A DNA stretch of 15,294 nt from assembly GCA_003598085.1 (NCBI GenBank), contig QZKU01000130.1, positions 1 through 15,294 on the forward strand, read 5' to 3'. Source of the DNA: Candidatus Abyssobacteria bacterium SURF_5 (GTDB lineage: Bacteria; Abyssobacteria; SURF-5). The notes beneath the pieces were generated by a model. The model was given only the letters and a program-made list of their open reading frames with translations. It was not told the origin of the DNA and ran no database searches. Positions within the stretch are counted from its first letter, which is position 1. Every line of letters begins with the position of its first letter. This document shows positions 1 to 6,321 of this stretch, one piece after another. The position numbers were made by a program, and so were the translations under genes.

Positions 1-615
1 TGTGTTTTGCGACATTTAGGACATCCATGATCCGTCTCTTCTTCTTTTTTATTGGTTGCGGCTACGCTGCGCCGTGTGCATCCGTGTTTATCTGTGGTTT
101 CAAGAATTCGAATAATTCGTGGAATTCGTGGTCCGAAATTAGTTCAAGGTTCAATGTTCAAGGTTCCAAGTCTGAAGAGATAGAGGCAGGTAACAGTCCG
201 CAGTCCACAGGTCGCCAGAAGAAGAAAGCCGGAGAAAGCAGTAAGGCAATATGTAACCGCAGAGGCGCAGAGGTCGCAAAGATTTAAGATACAGAACTCT
301 TGCATGTACTTCTCTGCGCTCTTTGGCGCCTTAGCGGTGAAAAAGAGGTTTTTCCTCTGGGGCGATACGTTCCAGGTTTAAAGGTTGTGAAAGAATAGCA
401 GGCAGGCTGCCTGCGCTACGATTTTCAGGTTTCAAGTTCCAGGTTCCAAGTTGGAAGAGAGATCCTTCGATCACGCTAAAGCGTGACTGAGAAGCAAGGC
501 TCAGGATGACAGGAAAGGAAAAATTGAGCCGAAGCGGCGAGAGCAAGGGAAAATCGAAAGTCGACAACAGAGAGTAGGAGAAGGTTTCTTCAAGACGCCT
601 GCTCAAAATTCCTAT
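1..615. repeat. Gene-free mosaic of short dispersed and inverted repeats
   Basis: I see no credible gene here; the open frames only translate repeat sequence. Recognisable pieces are: a run at 141-180 whose last 20 nt (161-180, AGGTTCCAAGTCTGAAGAGA) recur at 441-460 with two mismatches; a repeat at 255-286 (ACCGCAGAGGCGCAGAG core) with an inverted, diverged partner at 311-340; a perfect palindrome at 398-414 with 8-bp arms GCAGGCAG/CTGCCTGC; and a perfect 7-bp hairpin TCACGCT-aa-AGCGTGA at 471-486 inside a 'ccttcga...ctcaggatgac' element. Elements of this style are scattered between genes in many environmental bacterial genomes. Their function is unknown. The left edge is cut by the window. 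Confidence 0.7.
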
Positions 616-891
616 TCATGCAATTTTCACTTCGAGTTTCTTTCCTAATGCCGAGGCTGTCTTTTTCAGCGTGGACAGCTTCACATCTTCCGCATGGTTT
701 TCAATCCGGGAAATCGCAGTTTTCTTGGTCCCGATCCTGCGAGCCAGTTCCTCCTGGGTCAAGCCCGCCGAGACGCGAGCCTCGCGAAGTATCACGCCGA
801 TTTTGAATTGTTCATAGCCCTCTTCGTAGCCCTGGGCAAATTGTTTGTCTTTCTTCTTTCTTTTCTTGACGTATTTATTGAGATCGCTCAT
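616..891 (-). CDS. higA: HigA-like antitoxin, XRE-family helix-turn-helix protein
   Basis: This 91-residue protein is the probable antitoxin of the HigB/HigA pair. It should neutralise the toxin by direct binding and repress the shared promoter. Residues 1-30 are a basic, charged extension. Residues about 33-87 form a Cro/C1-type helix-turn-helix domain with the usual signature (LREARVSAGLTQEELARRIG, then TKKTAISRIEN). The length is normal for a HigA antitoxin. Its ATG (891-889) overlaps the stop codon of the upstream toxin gene as ATGA, so translation is probably coupled, and the toxin-first order is the usual one for HigBA. A palindrome upstream of the toxin gene (1242-1259) is the obvious candidate binding site. 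The family call is firm; activity as an antitoxin is inferred from the context. Confidence 0.9.
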   Translation of the reverse strand: MSDLNKYVKKRKKKDKQFAQGYEEGYEQFKIGVILREARVSAGLTQEELARRIGTKKTAISRIENHAEDVKLSTLKKTASALGKKLEVKIA

Positions 892-1232
892 TTCTTTCTC
901 CTTTCGAGGAAGTCCCGCCTCATAGCTTCGGCCTTCCTTATTTCAGATATCGGGGTCACCCGGCTCTTCTTCATGAACCCATGAGTCAAAACAACAGTGG
1001 CGTCGTCAGCAAAGAAGCAGAGAATTCTATGTGTGTTCGAGCCAAATATTATTCGGCACTCCCAGATTTCGTCAGTTGCGGCCAACTTCTTGAAATATAT
1101 CGAGGGGACCCTTTCCAGGTCCTCCACAAGCTTAAGAACCCACGTCACCTTTCTGGCGGCCTTGCCTGACAAGGAGTCTAAAAACTGCTCGATGGGACAT
1201 TTTCCTTCGCCAGTCTTGTAGAACATCACCAT
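888..1232 (-). CDS. higB: HigB-like toxin, phage-derived Gp49-like family
   Basis: This is a probable mRNA-cleaving toxin of the RelE/HigB superfamily, 114 residues from the chosen start. Family marks are the central LKLVEDLERVPSIYFKKL segment, the ECRIIFGSNTHRILCFF strand pair and the C-terminal LTHGFMKKSRVTPISEIRKA block, which matches the 'hgF.KK....P..Ei..A' signature of Gp49-like proteins. I chose the ATG at 1232-1230 (MVMFYKTG). The reading frame stays open to a GTG at 1304, but that start would put the promoter-like 18-bp palindrome inside the gene. Another ATG at 1226 is possible. The stop overlaps the antitoxin start by 4 nt. The two genes form a toxin-first operon transcribed away from the RHH/RelE pair. 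Function is inferred from the family. Confidence 0.88.
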   Translation of the reverse strand: MVMFYKTGEGKCPIEQFLDSLSGKAARKVTWVLKLVEDLERVPSIYFKKLAATDEIWECRIIFGSNTHRILCFFADDATVVLTHGFMKKSRVTPISEIRKAEAMRRDFLERRKK

Positions 1233-1241
1233 TCTCAGCAG

Positions 1242-1259
1242 GTTAACATGTATGTTAAC
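1242..1259. promoter_or_regulatory. 18-bp palindromic operator candidate for higBA
   Basis: A perfect inverted repeat, GTTAACAT-gt-ATGTTAAC, ends 10 nt before the higB start. On the minus strand it lies between a TTGACT -35 candidate (1268-1263) and a weak TAACCT -10 candidate (1245-1240) with 17-nt spacing, so a bound repressor would block RNA polymerase. Autorepression by the HigA/HigB complex at such palindromes is known for this family; the assignment here is inference. If the -10 is right, transcription would begin about 1-2 nt before the ATG, giving an almost leaderless mRNA. Confidence 0.6.
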
Positions 1260-1291
1260 TGAAGTCAAGAGATGAACGTTATTTTCTGCAC

Positions 1292-1311
1292 CCCCAAAAT
1301 CCACCTTCCGT
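1292..1311 (+). repeat. Direct repeat copy 1 flanking the RHH/RelE module
   Basis: CCCCAAAATCCACCTTCCGT is found again at 2018-2037 with one mismatch (C to A at the fourth base); 16 consecutive bases are identical. The two copies bracket the RHH-antitoxin/RelE-toxin pair together with its promoter, 726 nt apart. They could be the footprint of insertion of a toxin-antitoxin cassette or simply two members of a dispersed repeat family. Confidence 0.65.
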
Positions 1312-1374
1312 TATTGAATCTGCATCTTTGAGCAGACAGGTGAACAAAATCGCTTTCCATTCCCTCTGTCGCTA

Positions 1375-1403
1375 TTGACATATTAACGTTTTGACGTCAT
1401 AAT
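1375..1403 (+). promoter_or_regulatory. Sigma70-like promoter for the RHH/RelE pair
   Basis: A consensus -35 TTGACA (1375-1380) is separated by 17 nt from a CATAAT -10 (1398-1403), placing the transcription start near 1410. The spacer and -10 contain the perfect palindrome TGACGTCA (1392-1399) and a TTAACG(TT) stretch, which are plausible contacts for a ribbon-helix-helix repressor. The promoter sits immediately before the AAGGAGG ribosome site of the antitoxin gene. Confidence 0.7.
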
Positions 1404-1414
1404 GTTCTTGAGAC

Positions 1415-1421
1415 AAGGAGG
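1415..1421 (+). promoter_or_regulatory. Ribosome binding site that fixes the antitoxin start
   Basis: AAGGAGG lies 7 nt before the ATG at 1429 but only 1 nt before the ATG at 1423. It also lies downstream of an apparent frame start at 1402, so the start at 1429 is favoured. Confidence 0.75.
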
Positions 1422-1428
1422 CATGGAT

Positions 1429-1662
1429 ATGGCTGCAAAGACGAAGCGCGCAACGATATATTTGGAAGAGGACCTGCATAAGGCCCTGCGGTTGAAATCG
1501 GTGGAGACCTCTCATTCTGTCTCGGAACTCGTCAATAAGGCAGTGCGGGAGTCTCTTTCCGAGGATGCCGAAGATCTTGACGCATTTGACGAAAGAGCCG
1601 GTGAACCCTTGATCAGCTACGAAGAGATGATCAAGCGGCTGAAAAAAGATGGCCGTTTATAG
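1429..1662 (+). CDS. Ribbon-helix-helix (CopG-like) antitoxin
   Basis: This 77-residue protein is the probable antitoxin and autorepressor of the following RelE/ParE toxin. Residues about 5-45 (RATIYLEEDLHKALRLKSVE, then SVSELVNKAVRESL) form a ribbon-helix-helix DNA-binding fold: one beta strand followed by two helices. Residues 45-77 are acidic and charged, ending in ISYEEMIKRLKKDGRL, as expected of a tail that wraps the toxin. The start at 1429 is set by an AAGGAGG site 7 nt upstream. The 3' end overlaps the toxin gene by 14 nt in another frame, which suggests translational coupling. Length and order (antitoxin first) are normal for this class. The toxin partner is inferred from adjacency. 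Confidence 0.9.
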   Translation: MAAKTKRATIYLEEDLHKALRLKSVETSHSVSELVNKAVRESLSEDAEDLDAFDERAGEPLISYEEMIKRLKKDGRL

Positions 1663-1906
1663 ACTGTTCTTCAAGAAGTCGGTCCACGATGATTTGAAGG
1701 CGCTTCCAAAGAAGGATTTGAAAAAGATCCTCGATCGTATCAGACAACTCGCTGAAGACCCGCGCCCCTCGGGATGTGAGAAATTAACAGGTCTGGAAAG
1801 ATATCGCCTGCGCCAGGGAAAATATCGGATTTTATACTCGATCCAGGATGATGAACTAACGGTCTGGGTAGTTAAGATCGGACACAGGAAAGATATCTAT
1901 CGGTGA
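1649..1906 (+). CDS. RelE/ParE-family toxin
   Basis: This 85-residue protein has the size and fold signature of RelE/ParE toxins: the N-terminal strand VYRLFFKKSVHDDLKALPKK, a helical middle section (KILDRIRQLAEDPRP), and the C-terminal block RYRLRQGKYRILYSIQDDEL followed by IGHRKDIYR. Arg53, Arg60 and the terminal GHRKD/YR residues occupy positions where RelE-like toxins carry RNA-contacting basic residues. Whether it is a ribosome-dependent mRNase (RelE) or a gyrase inhibitor (ParE) cannot be decided from sequence alone; the GHR.DIYR ending fits RelE-like members somewhat better. It overlaps the RHH antitoxin gene by 14 nt. No clear intrinsic terminator follows. Confidence 0.9.
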   Translation: MAVYRLFFKKSVHDDLKALPKKDLKKILDRIRQLAEDPRPSGCEKLTGLERYRLRQGKYRILYSIQDDELTVWVVKIGHRKDIYR

Positions 1907-2017
1907 AGCACTGCCTTTTTTCAGTTGCGGAGCTAACCAGACCCTAAAAAGGACGACAGGTTGTATTCTGAATAATTACAATTCTTCTTTGGGGAACTTT
2001 CACTTTTATTCACCTCG

Positions 2018-2037
2018 CCCAAAAATCCACCTTCCGT
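2018..2037 (+). repeat. Direct repeat copy 2 flanking the RHH/RelE module
   Basis: CCCAAAAATCCACCTTCCGT matches the copy at 1292-1311 in 19 of 20 positions. It lies 111 nt after the toxin stop codon, so the two repeats enclose the whole RHH/RelE module. Confidence 0.65.
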
Positions 2038-2190
2038 CAGTAGAGGTAGTCTTTAGGCCGTAGTCTAATGCCATTCAGGCGGGACGCCTGTGCAACCGGT
2101 AAATATTCGATCAGTGCGTGGTGTTCGGGATTGAATTACATCGTGCCGATGTGCTCATGAATTTATTCCGCATGATCGGATTGAATTTGC

Positions 2191-2220
2191 TTGACACGCG
2201 AGGATTGGGCTGATTATACT
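2191..2220 (+). promoter_or_regulatory. Sigma70-like promoter of the tetR-etf operon
   Basis: A consensus -35 TTGACA (2191-2196) and a -10 TATACT (2215-2220) are separated by 18 nt; TTATAC at 2214-2219 would give 17-nt spacing. The start of transcription would fall near 2227, inside the palindrome at 2218-2244. No other convincing promoter was seen before etfA, so this promoter may serve the whole operon. Confidence 0.7.
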
Positions 2221-2244
2221 GCCGGTATAAATGATACTGGCAGT
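2218..2244. promoter_or_regulatory. 27-bp TetR operator candidate
   Basis: Two 11-nt arms, ACTGCCGGTAT and ATACTGGCAGT, are inverted copies with one mismatch around a 5-nt centre (AAATG). The palindrome overlaps the 3' end of the -10 box and the expected transcription start, the classical position for a TetR-family autorepressor, and lies 50 nt before the TetR start codon. Binding is inferred. Confidence 0.75.
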
Positions 2245-2294
2245 CCGTTTGCTTTCGCCGACGCCAGGCGACGACAGCAACGAGGAGGCTATGA

Positions 2295-2954
2295 ATGGGG
2301 GCAAGGCTCCGCAGAGAGCAGGAACGACAGGCGCGGTGGGAGCAGATCGTTGATGCCGCCAGAAAAGTCTTCTCGCAAAAGGGATTCTACCGGGCCACCA
2401 TCGAAGACATCGAGAGAGAAAGCAGGCTCACCCGCGGGGCCATTTATTATCATTTTCATTCCAAAGAGGAGATTTACATCTCGATTCTTGTCCGCGGCAT
2501 GAGGATCCTGCGCGACGAACTCAAGGTGGTGATTCGCGACAGCGACCTGGATCCGGAAGCCCTCATCCTCAATCTGGTCGACACCTACTGCGATTTCTGC
2601 AAGCATCACCATGAATATTTTCGAATACTGGACCATTTCTACTCGGGCTGGGATTGCGAGGAAGGCCTGCGGGCGGAGTTGGTCGAGGAGGTAAACCGTC
2701 TGATTTACGAATGCCTTGCGGAAGTGGTCGAGGTGATGAACCGCGGAATTCAGGTGGGAAATTTTCACGTCGAAAATCCTCTGCTCGAGGCTGTCCTCAT
2801 GTGGAGCATGATCGGCAACGCCCTGAGAAAGACAACCGAAAATCCGCGCGCCCTCTTTCTCGGGATAGATTGGAACACGATGCAGGACGGATTAAGAAGA
2901 AACATCATTGGGCGCTTGCGCGGGGTCCCTCGCGGGGTTCCTGTTGATGAATAA
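2295..2954 (+). CDS. TetR/AcrR-family transcriptional regulator
   Basis: This 219-residue protein is a one-component repressor, likely acting on its own promoter and on the downstream etf/flavoprotein genes. Residues 16-62 form the TetR helix-turn-helix (IVDAARKVFSQKGFYRATIE, then LTRGAIYYHFHSKEEIY), which is very close to the family consensus. Residues about 65-210 are the helical ligand-binding and dimer domain, which carries a His-rich stretch (CKHHHEYFRILDHF). The start is the ATG at 2295, 6 nt after AGGAGG (2283-2288); an ATG at 2291 is in another frame. The gene sits 65 nt before etfA with no strong terminator between them, so co-transcription is likely. The ligand is unknown; in many catabolic operons it is an acyl-CoA or the pathway substrate. 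Confidence 0.93.
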   Translation: MGARLRREQERQARWEQIVDAARKVFSQKGFYRATIEDIERESRLTRGAIYYHFHSKEEIYISILVRGMRILRDELKVVIRDSDLDPEALILNLVDTYCDFCKHHHEYFRILDHFYSGWDCEEGLRAELVEEVNRLIYECLAEVVEVMNRGIQVGNFHVENPLLEAVLMWSMIGNALRKTTENPRALFLGIDWNTMQDGLRRNIIGRLRGVPRGVPVDE

Positions 2955-3019
2955 GCTTCGCTGAGCAATAAGGCTCTCTTTGCACTCGTCGTTGCCGCGC
3001 CGGCAGACGGAATGGGATC

Positions 3020-4018
3020 ATGAGCGAGAAGGGCGGAATCTGGCTTCTTGGAGAATTCGACGCCCGGCGAAGGATTTCCGGTCCGACCCTGCATCTTTTT
3101 TCAAGAGGAGAATCTCTCGCCGCCGCCTCTTCTCATATTATGTCCGCCATTTTCATCGGCTCAGAAATAGCGGCTCAAATCCGCTCGTGCGAGCGGCGCC
3201 TCCCCCAGAGAACTTATATCTGCGAAGACTCCACATACGCCGAATACGAGCCGGAGCTTTACACGCAGGCGCTTGTGAACGTGTGCGAGGAATATCAGCC
3301 GGACGTGTTTCTGGCGGCGCATACCACGTGCGGACAAGAACTCCTGTCACGGCTTGCAGCCAGGCTCGGGGAACAAATCGTCACCGATTGCATCGAGCTG
3401 GATTTCGATCCGAATACCGGCAGTCTCCTCATGACCAAACCGATATATGGCGGCAATGCCATCGCTGTTTTTGCATCCAATACGTCTCCCCGCCTGGCGA
3501 CTGTCCGAGCAAGAACGAGTCTGCTTGAAGCCTCTCCGGCGGAAGAAACCGAACTCATCTTTCTAGATTCGCCGCTACCCCCTGACGCCCCAAAGGTGAA
3601 ACGCATCGGATTCCGCCAGGAAAGAGACGAGCGCGCGCGTCTTGAGGATGCGGAGATAATTGTGTCCGGCGGCAGGGGGATCGGAGGCGGGCAAGGGTTC
3701 CAGCTTTTGCACGAGCTTGCAGAGGTTGTGGGAGGTGCTGTAGGCGCAAGCCGCCCGCCGTGCGACATGCGATGGGTCTCGTCCGGGTCGCAAGTCGGTC
3801 TTACCGGCCGGAGTGTCGCCCCCAGGGCCTATTTCGCGGTCGCCATTTCGGGAATGATGCAGCATATTACTGGGATGTTCGAGTCGCAGCACGTCATTGC
3901 CATCAACAAGGATAAAGATGCGAACATCTTCAAGATGGCCGATTACGGAGTCGTCGGTGATTATAAGGAAGTCTTGCCCGCTCTCGCGAAGAAACTGAAA
4001 ACGATCCGGAATTCCTGA
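3020..4018 (+). CDS. etfA: Electron transfer flavoprotein, alpha subunit
   Basis: This is the alpha subunit of a soluble FAD-containing electron carrier, 332 residues. Residues 1-190 form the N-terminal domain beginning GGIWLLGE. Residues 210-320 form the FAD-binding domain, with SGGRG (216-220), GASR (242-245), QVGLTGRSVAP (258-268), ISGMMQH (276-282), AINKD (294-298) and ADYGVVGD (307-314). The usual TGK of the QVGQTGK motif is TGR here. There is no N-terminal ferredoxin extension of the kind found in some lactate-dehydrogenase-linked EtfA proteins. The start at 3020 has only a weak ribosome site (GGAATGGG), but the protein begins where the domain begins. The next gene, etfB, follows 2 nt after the stop; etfA before etfB is the reverse of the commoner order. 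Confidence 0.96.
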   Translation: MSEKGGIWLLGEFDARRRISGPTLHLFSRGESLAAASSHIMSAIFIGSEIAAQIRSCERRLPQRTYICEDSTYAEYEPELYTQALVNVCEEYQPDVFLAAHTTCGQELLSRLAARLGEQIVTDCIELDFDPNTGSLLMTKPIYGGNAIAVFASNTSPRLATVRARTSLLEASPAEETELIFLDSPLPPDAPKVKRIGFRQERDERARLEDAEIIVSGGRGIGGGQGFQLLHELAEVVGGAVGASRPPCDMRWVSSGSQVGLTGRSVAPRAYFAVAISGMMQHITGMFESQHVIAINKDKDANIFKMADYGVVGDYKEVLPALAKKLKTIRNS

Positions 4019-4020
4019 TC

Positions 4021-4821
4021 ATGAGCTCAATTCATGTCATCGTGTGCATTAAACAGGTTCCCGACCCTGAAGCTCCCATTTCCGGATATCGAGTGGATTC
4101 CGACGCCAGAAAAGTGGTCACGAGCGGCGTGCCTCCGGTGATAAGTCCGTTTGATGAAAACGCGCTGGAACTCGCGCTCCGACTGAAAGACACGCACGGC
4201 GTGAGGGTGACCGCTCTCTCGGCGGGCGATCATCTCTCGCCGGCAGTCCTGAAGAAAGCGCTTTTCGCAGGCGCCGATGAGCTGATACTTGTGGAAACTG
4301 CGGCCGAGGAAACCGACGCCTTCGATTCTCTTCAGACGGCGCTCGCGCTGGCGGAGGCGATCAAGAAGACAGGAAGGTTTGACATCATCCTCACGGGAAG
4401 ACAGGCTTCGGACACAAATGCGGGCATGGTGGGAATATATCTTGCCGAGTTTCTTCACGTTGCCGCTGTGACACTCGCCAGCCGCATATCACTGGAGGGG
4501 GAGAAGATACATATCGAGCGGTCCCTACCCAATGGGACGGAGGAGATTGAGGCCGCCTTGCCGGTTCTTCTGACTGCAGGCTCCGAAGCGGGAGAATTGC
4601 GCAGCCTCGACATGAGAAGCATCAAGGAGGCCAGGAAAAAACCGATACAGAAATGGTCTTCCGCTGCGCTCTCGTCGCCGCGGCGGAAACAGAATGGTCT
4701 CGTTCTTCGTTCTCTGACTGCGCCGAAACTTGAGCGAAAATGTTTTATTGTGGAAGGCGCCACGCCGGCAGAGGCCGGCGAAAAGCTGGCGGTGAAACTG
4801 AAGGAAGACAAGGTCCTGTGA
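4021..4821 (+). CDS. etfB: Electron transfer flavoprotein, beta subunit
   Basis: This is the beta subunit that pairs with EtfA and docks partner dehydrogenases, 266 residues. It opens with the family signature VIVCIKQVPD (6-15), followed by SPFDENALELALRLKD (42-57), the nucleotide-loop motif TGRQASDTNAGMVG (125-138), and the recognition-loop region around 185-212 (ELRSLDMRSIKEARKKPI). The GRQ form of the loop resembles the group of Etfs that includes electron-bifurcating members (GRQAIDGDTAQVG) more than the GKQ form of mitochondrial-type, AMP-binding Etf. That alone does not prove a second FAD. Translation is probably coupled to etfA, whose stop lies 2 nt upstream. The gene ends 36 nt before the first flavoprotein gene. 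Confidence 0.95.
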   Translation: MSSIHVIVCIKQVPDPEAPISGYRVDSDARKVVTSGVPPVISPFDENALELALRLKDTHGVRVTALSAGDHLSPAVLKKALFAGADELILVETAAEETDAFDSLQTALALAEAIKKTGRFDIILTGRQASDTNAGMVGIYLAEFLHVAAVTLASRISLEGEKIHIERSLPNGTEEIEAALPVLLTAGSEAGELRSLDMRSIKEARKKPIQKWSSAALSSPRRKQNGLVLRSLTAPKLERKCFIVEGATPAEAGEKLAVKLKEDKVL

Positions 4822-4857
4822 GATTTTTTTCAAAAAGGATGGGAAGGTGAAAGGCCG

Positions 4858-6309
4858 ATGGAAACGGAAAAACTGGTTGAATTGTTGGGCGCCGAGCATG
4901 TGAGCGACGCTCCCGATGCGCTGGCCGATTACGCGAAGGACCACAGTTTTGCTCCTGTCCGCGAGCCGTGGTCGGTAGTCCGGCCGCATTCACTCGAACA
5001 GGTGCAGGAAGTCATCAAATATGCAGCCGCTGCGAAGACGCCGCTTGTTCCGGTCAGTTCCGGTCCGCCCCGATTTCGCGGGGATACGGTTCCGTCCTAT
5101 GGCGGAATCATGCTGGACATGTCGGGCATGAACCGGATCCGGATGATCGACCGCAAGGACCGCGTCGCGATGATCGAGCCCGGTGTGCGGTTTGGGCAGT
5201 TGCAGGATGCCCTGCGCGCCGAGGGGCTTCGCTTGCCGATGCCGCTTTGTCCGCGCTCGACGAAATCCGTTGTTGGCAGTTGCCTCGAACGCGAGCCGCA
5301 CATCATGCCTAGGTACCACCTCGACCATTCGGATCCGTTGCTTTGCAATGAAGTTGTGTTCGGAACCGGGGACATCTTCCGCACGGGCGAGGCCGGCGGG
5401 CCGGGCAGCATCGAGGAGCAGCAGGCGGCGGGAAGGCGTCAGAAGATCGCCATGGGCATCCAGATGAACGTCAACCGAATCCTGCAGGGATCGCAAGGCG
5501 CATTTGGGGTGGTAACCTGGTCGACCGTCAGATGCGAGGTGCTTCCGAAACGGCAAAAGCCGTTTCTTGCGGCGGGCGCCGATTTACCGAAACTGATGGA
5601 CCTGGCGTATTGGCTTGTGCGGCTGCGGCTCGGCGACGAAATCTTCATTCTCAATAACGTGAACTTTGCGCTCCTGTTCGGAGGAGACAGGAACATCAGG
5701 CAGTTGCAGGAGACGCTGCCGCGATGGATTCTGTTTTTCTGCCTTTCCGGTCTGGAATATTTTCCTGAGGAGCGGATCGAGCAGCAGGAAAAGGACATGG
5801 CCGAAATCGCCAAGAACCTTGGCGTCCCGATAGCCGAGTCTGTTTGCGGAATCTCCGCCAGGGAAGTCCTCTCGATCGCAACCGCCCCATCTCATGAGCC
5901 GTACTGGAAACTGGAGTGGGGCGGCGGGTGCCAGGACCTGCCGTTCATTTGTTCCTTCGAGCAGGCGCCGGCGCTCGTGCAGGTGATGCGGGATGCCGCC
6001 GCCGCAGACAATTTTCCACTGGATGACCTGGGAATATACATCCAGCCTGTGTGCCAGGGACACGGACATCACGTCGAATTCAGCCTCTTCCATGAGGCGG
6101 GAAATCAGCGCAAACGAGAAAAAACGAAGGCGCTGTATCTTTCTGCCGCAAGAGCATTGATGGAAAGTGGGGCGTTCTTTTCGCGCCCGTATGATTTGCT
6201 TGCGGACATGGTATTCAATCGAGACGCCGCTTCGCGGGACGCGCTGCGCAAGCTGAAGAACATCTTCGACCCGCACAATATCCTGAATCCCGGAAAACTT
6301 TGTTTTTAG
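4858..6309 (+). CDS. GlcD-like FAD-binding dehydrogenase subunit
   Basis: This 483-residue flavoprotein belongs to the PCMH/VAO superfamily (glycolate oxidase GlcD, D-lactate dehydrogenase relatives). Residues about 34-230 form the FAD-binding PCMH domain, with WSVVRPHSLEQVQEVIKYA (38-56), the loop PVSSGPPRFRGD (65-76) in place of the usual glycine-rich loop, IEPGV (106-110) and GSQGAFGVVT (211-220). The C-terminal domain ends with the classical IFDPHNILNPGK (469-480). An HGHHVEF motif at 402-408 resembles the His-rich active or metal site of this superfamily. The start at 4858 has an AGGTGA site 7 nt upstream. It probably oxidises a hydroxy-acid-like substrate and passes electrons to the Fe-S protein or EtfAB; the substrate is not evident. 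Confidence 0.85.
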   Translation: METEKLVELLGAEHVSDAPDALADYAKDHSFAPVREPWSVVRPHSLEQVQEVIKYAAAAKTPLVPVSSGPPRFRGDTVPSYGGIMLDMSGMNRIRMIDRKDRVAMIEPGVRFGQLQDALRAEGLRLPMPLCPRSTKSVVGSCLEREPHIMPRYHLDHSDPLLCNEVVFGTGDIFRTGEAGGPGSIEEQQAAGRRQKIAMGIQMNVNRILQGSQGAFGVVTWSTVRCEVLPKRQKPFLAAGADLPKLMDLAYWLVRLRLGDEIFILNNVNFALLFGGDRNIRQLQETLPRWILFFCLSGLEYFPEERIEQQEKDMAEIAKNLGVPIAESVCGISAREVLSIATAPSHEPYWKLEWGGGCQDLPFICSFEQAPALVQVMRDAAAADNFPLDDLGIYIQPVCQGHGHHVEFSLFHEAGNQRKREKTKALYLSAARALMESGAFFSRPYDLLADMVFNRDAASRDALRKLKNIFDPHNILNPGKLCF

Positions 6310-6321
6310 GAGGCTCGAGAG

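Larger units (their letters stand above)
1907..2294. other. 388-nt spacer with direct repeat, hairpin and promoter
   Basis: There is no gene in this stretch. It holds the second copy of the 20-bp direct repeat (2018-2037), a hairpin CAGGCG-gga-CGCCTG at 2076-2090 that resembles the dispersed repeat elements of the left edge, and, at its right end, the promoter, operator and ribosome site of the TetR gene (2191-2288). I see nothing recognisable in 1907-2017 or 2091-2190. Confidence 0.6.

Noticed and set aside
27-606. Open frames of 86 codons (27-287, plus) and 91 codons (331-606, minus) at the left edge
   Set aside because: They only translate the dispersed repeats (typical NRRGAE.AKI and VILSLASQSRFS strings), have no ribosome site, and match no family I know.
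1233-1304. N-terminal extension of HigB to a GTG at 1304
   Set aside because: It would place the promoter-like elements and the 18-bp palindrome inside the coding region, and Gp49-like toxins begin near the chosen start.
2955-3019. Terminator between the TetR gene and etfA (GAGC-aataag-GCTC and TGCCG-cgc-CGGCA)
   Set aside because: The stems are only 4-5 bp and no T-run follows, so read-through is more likely.
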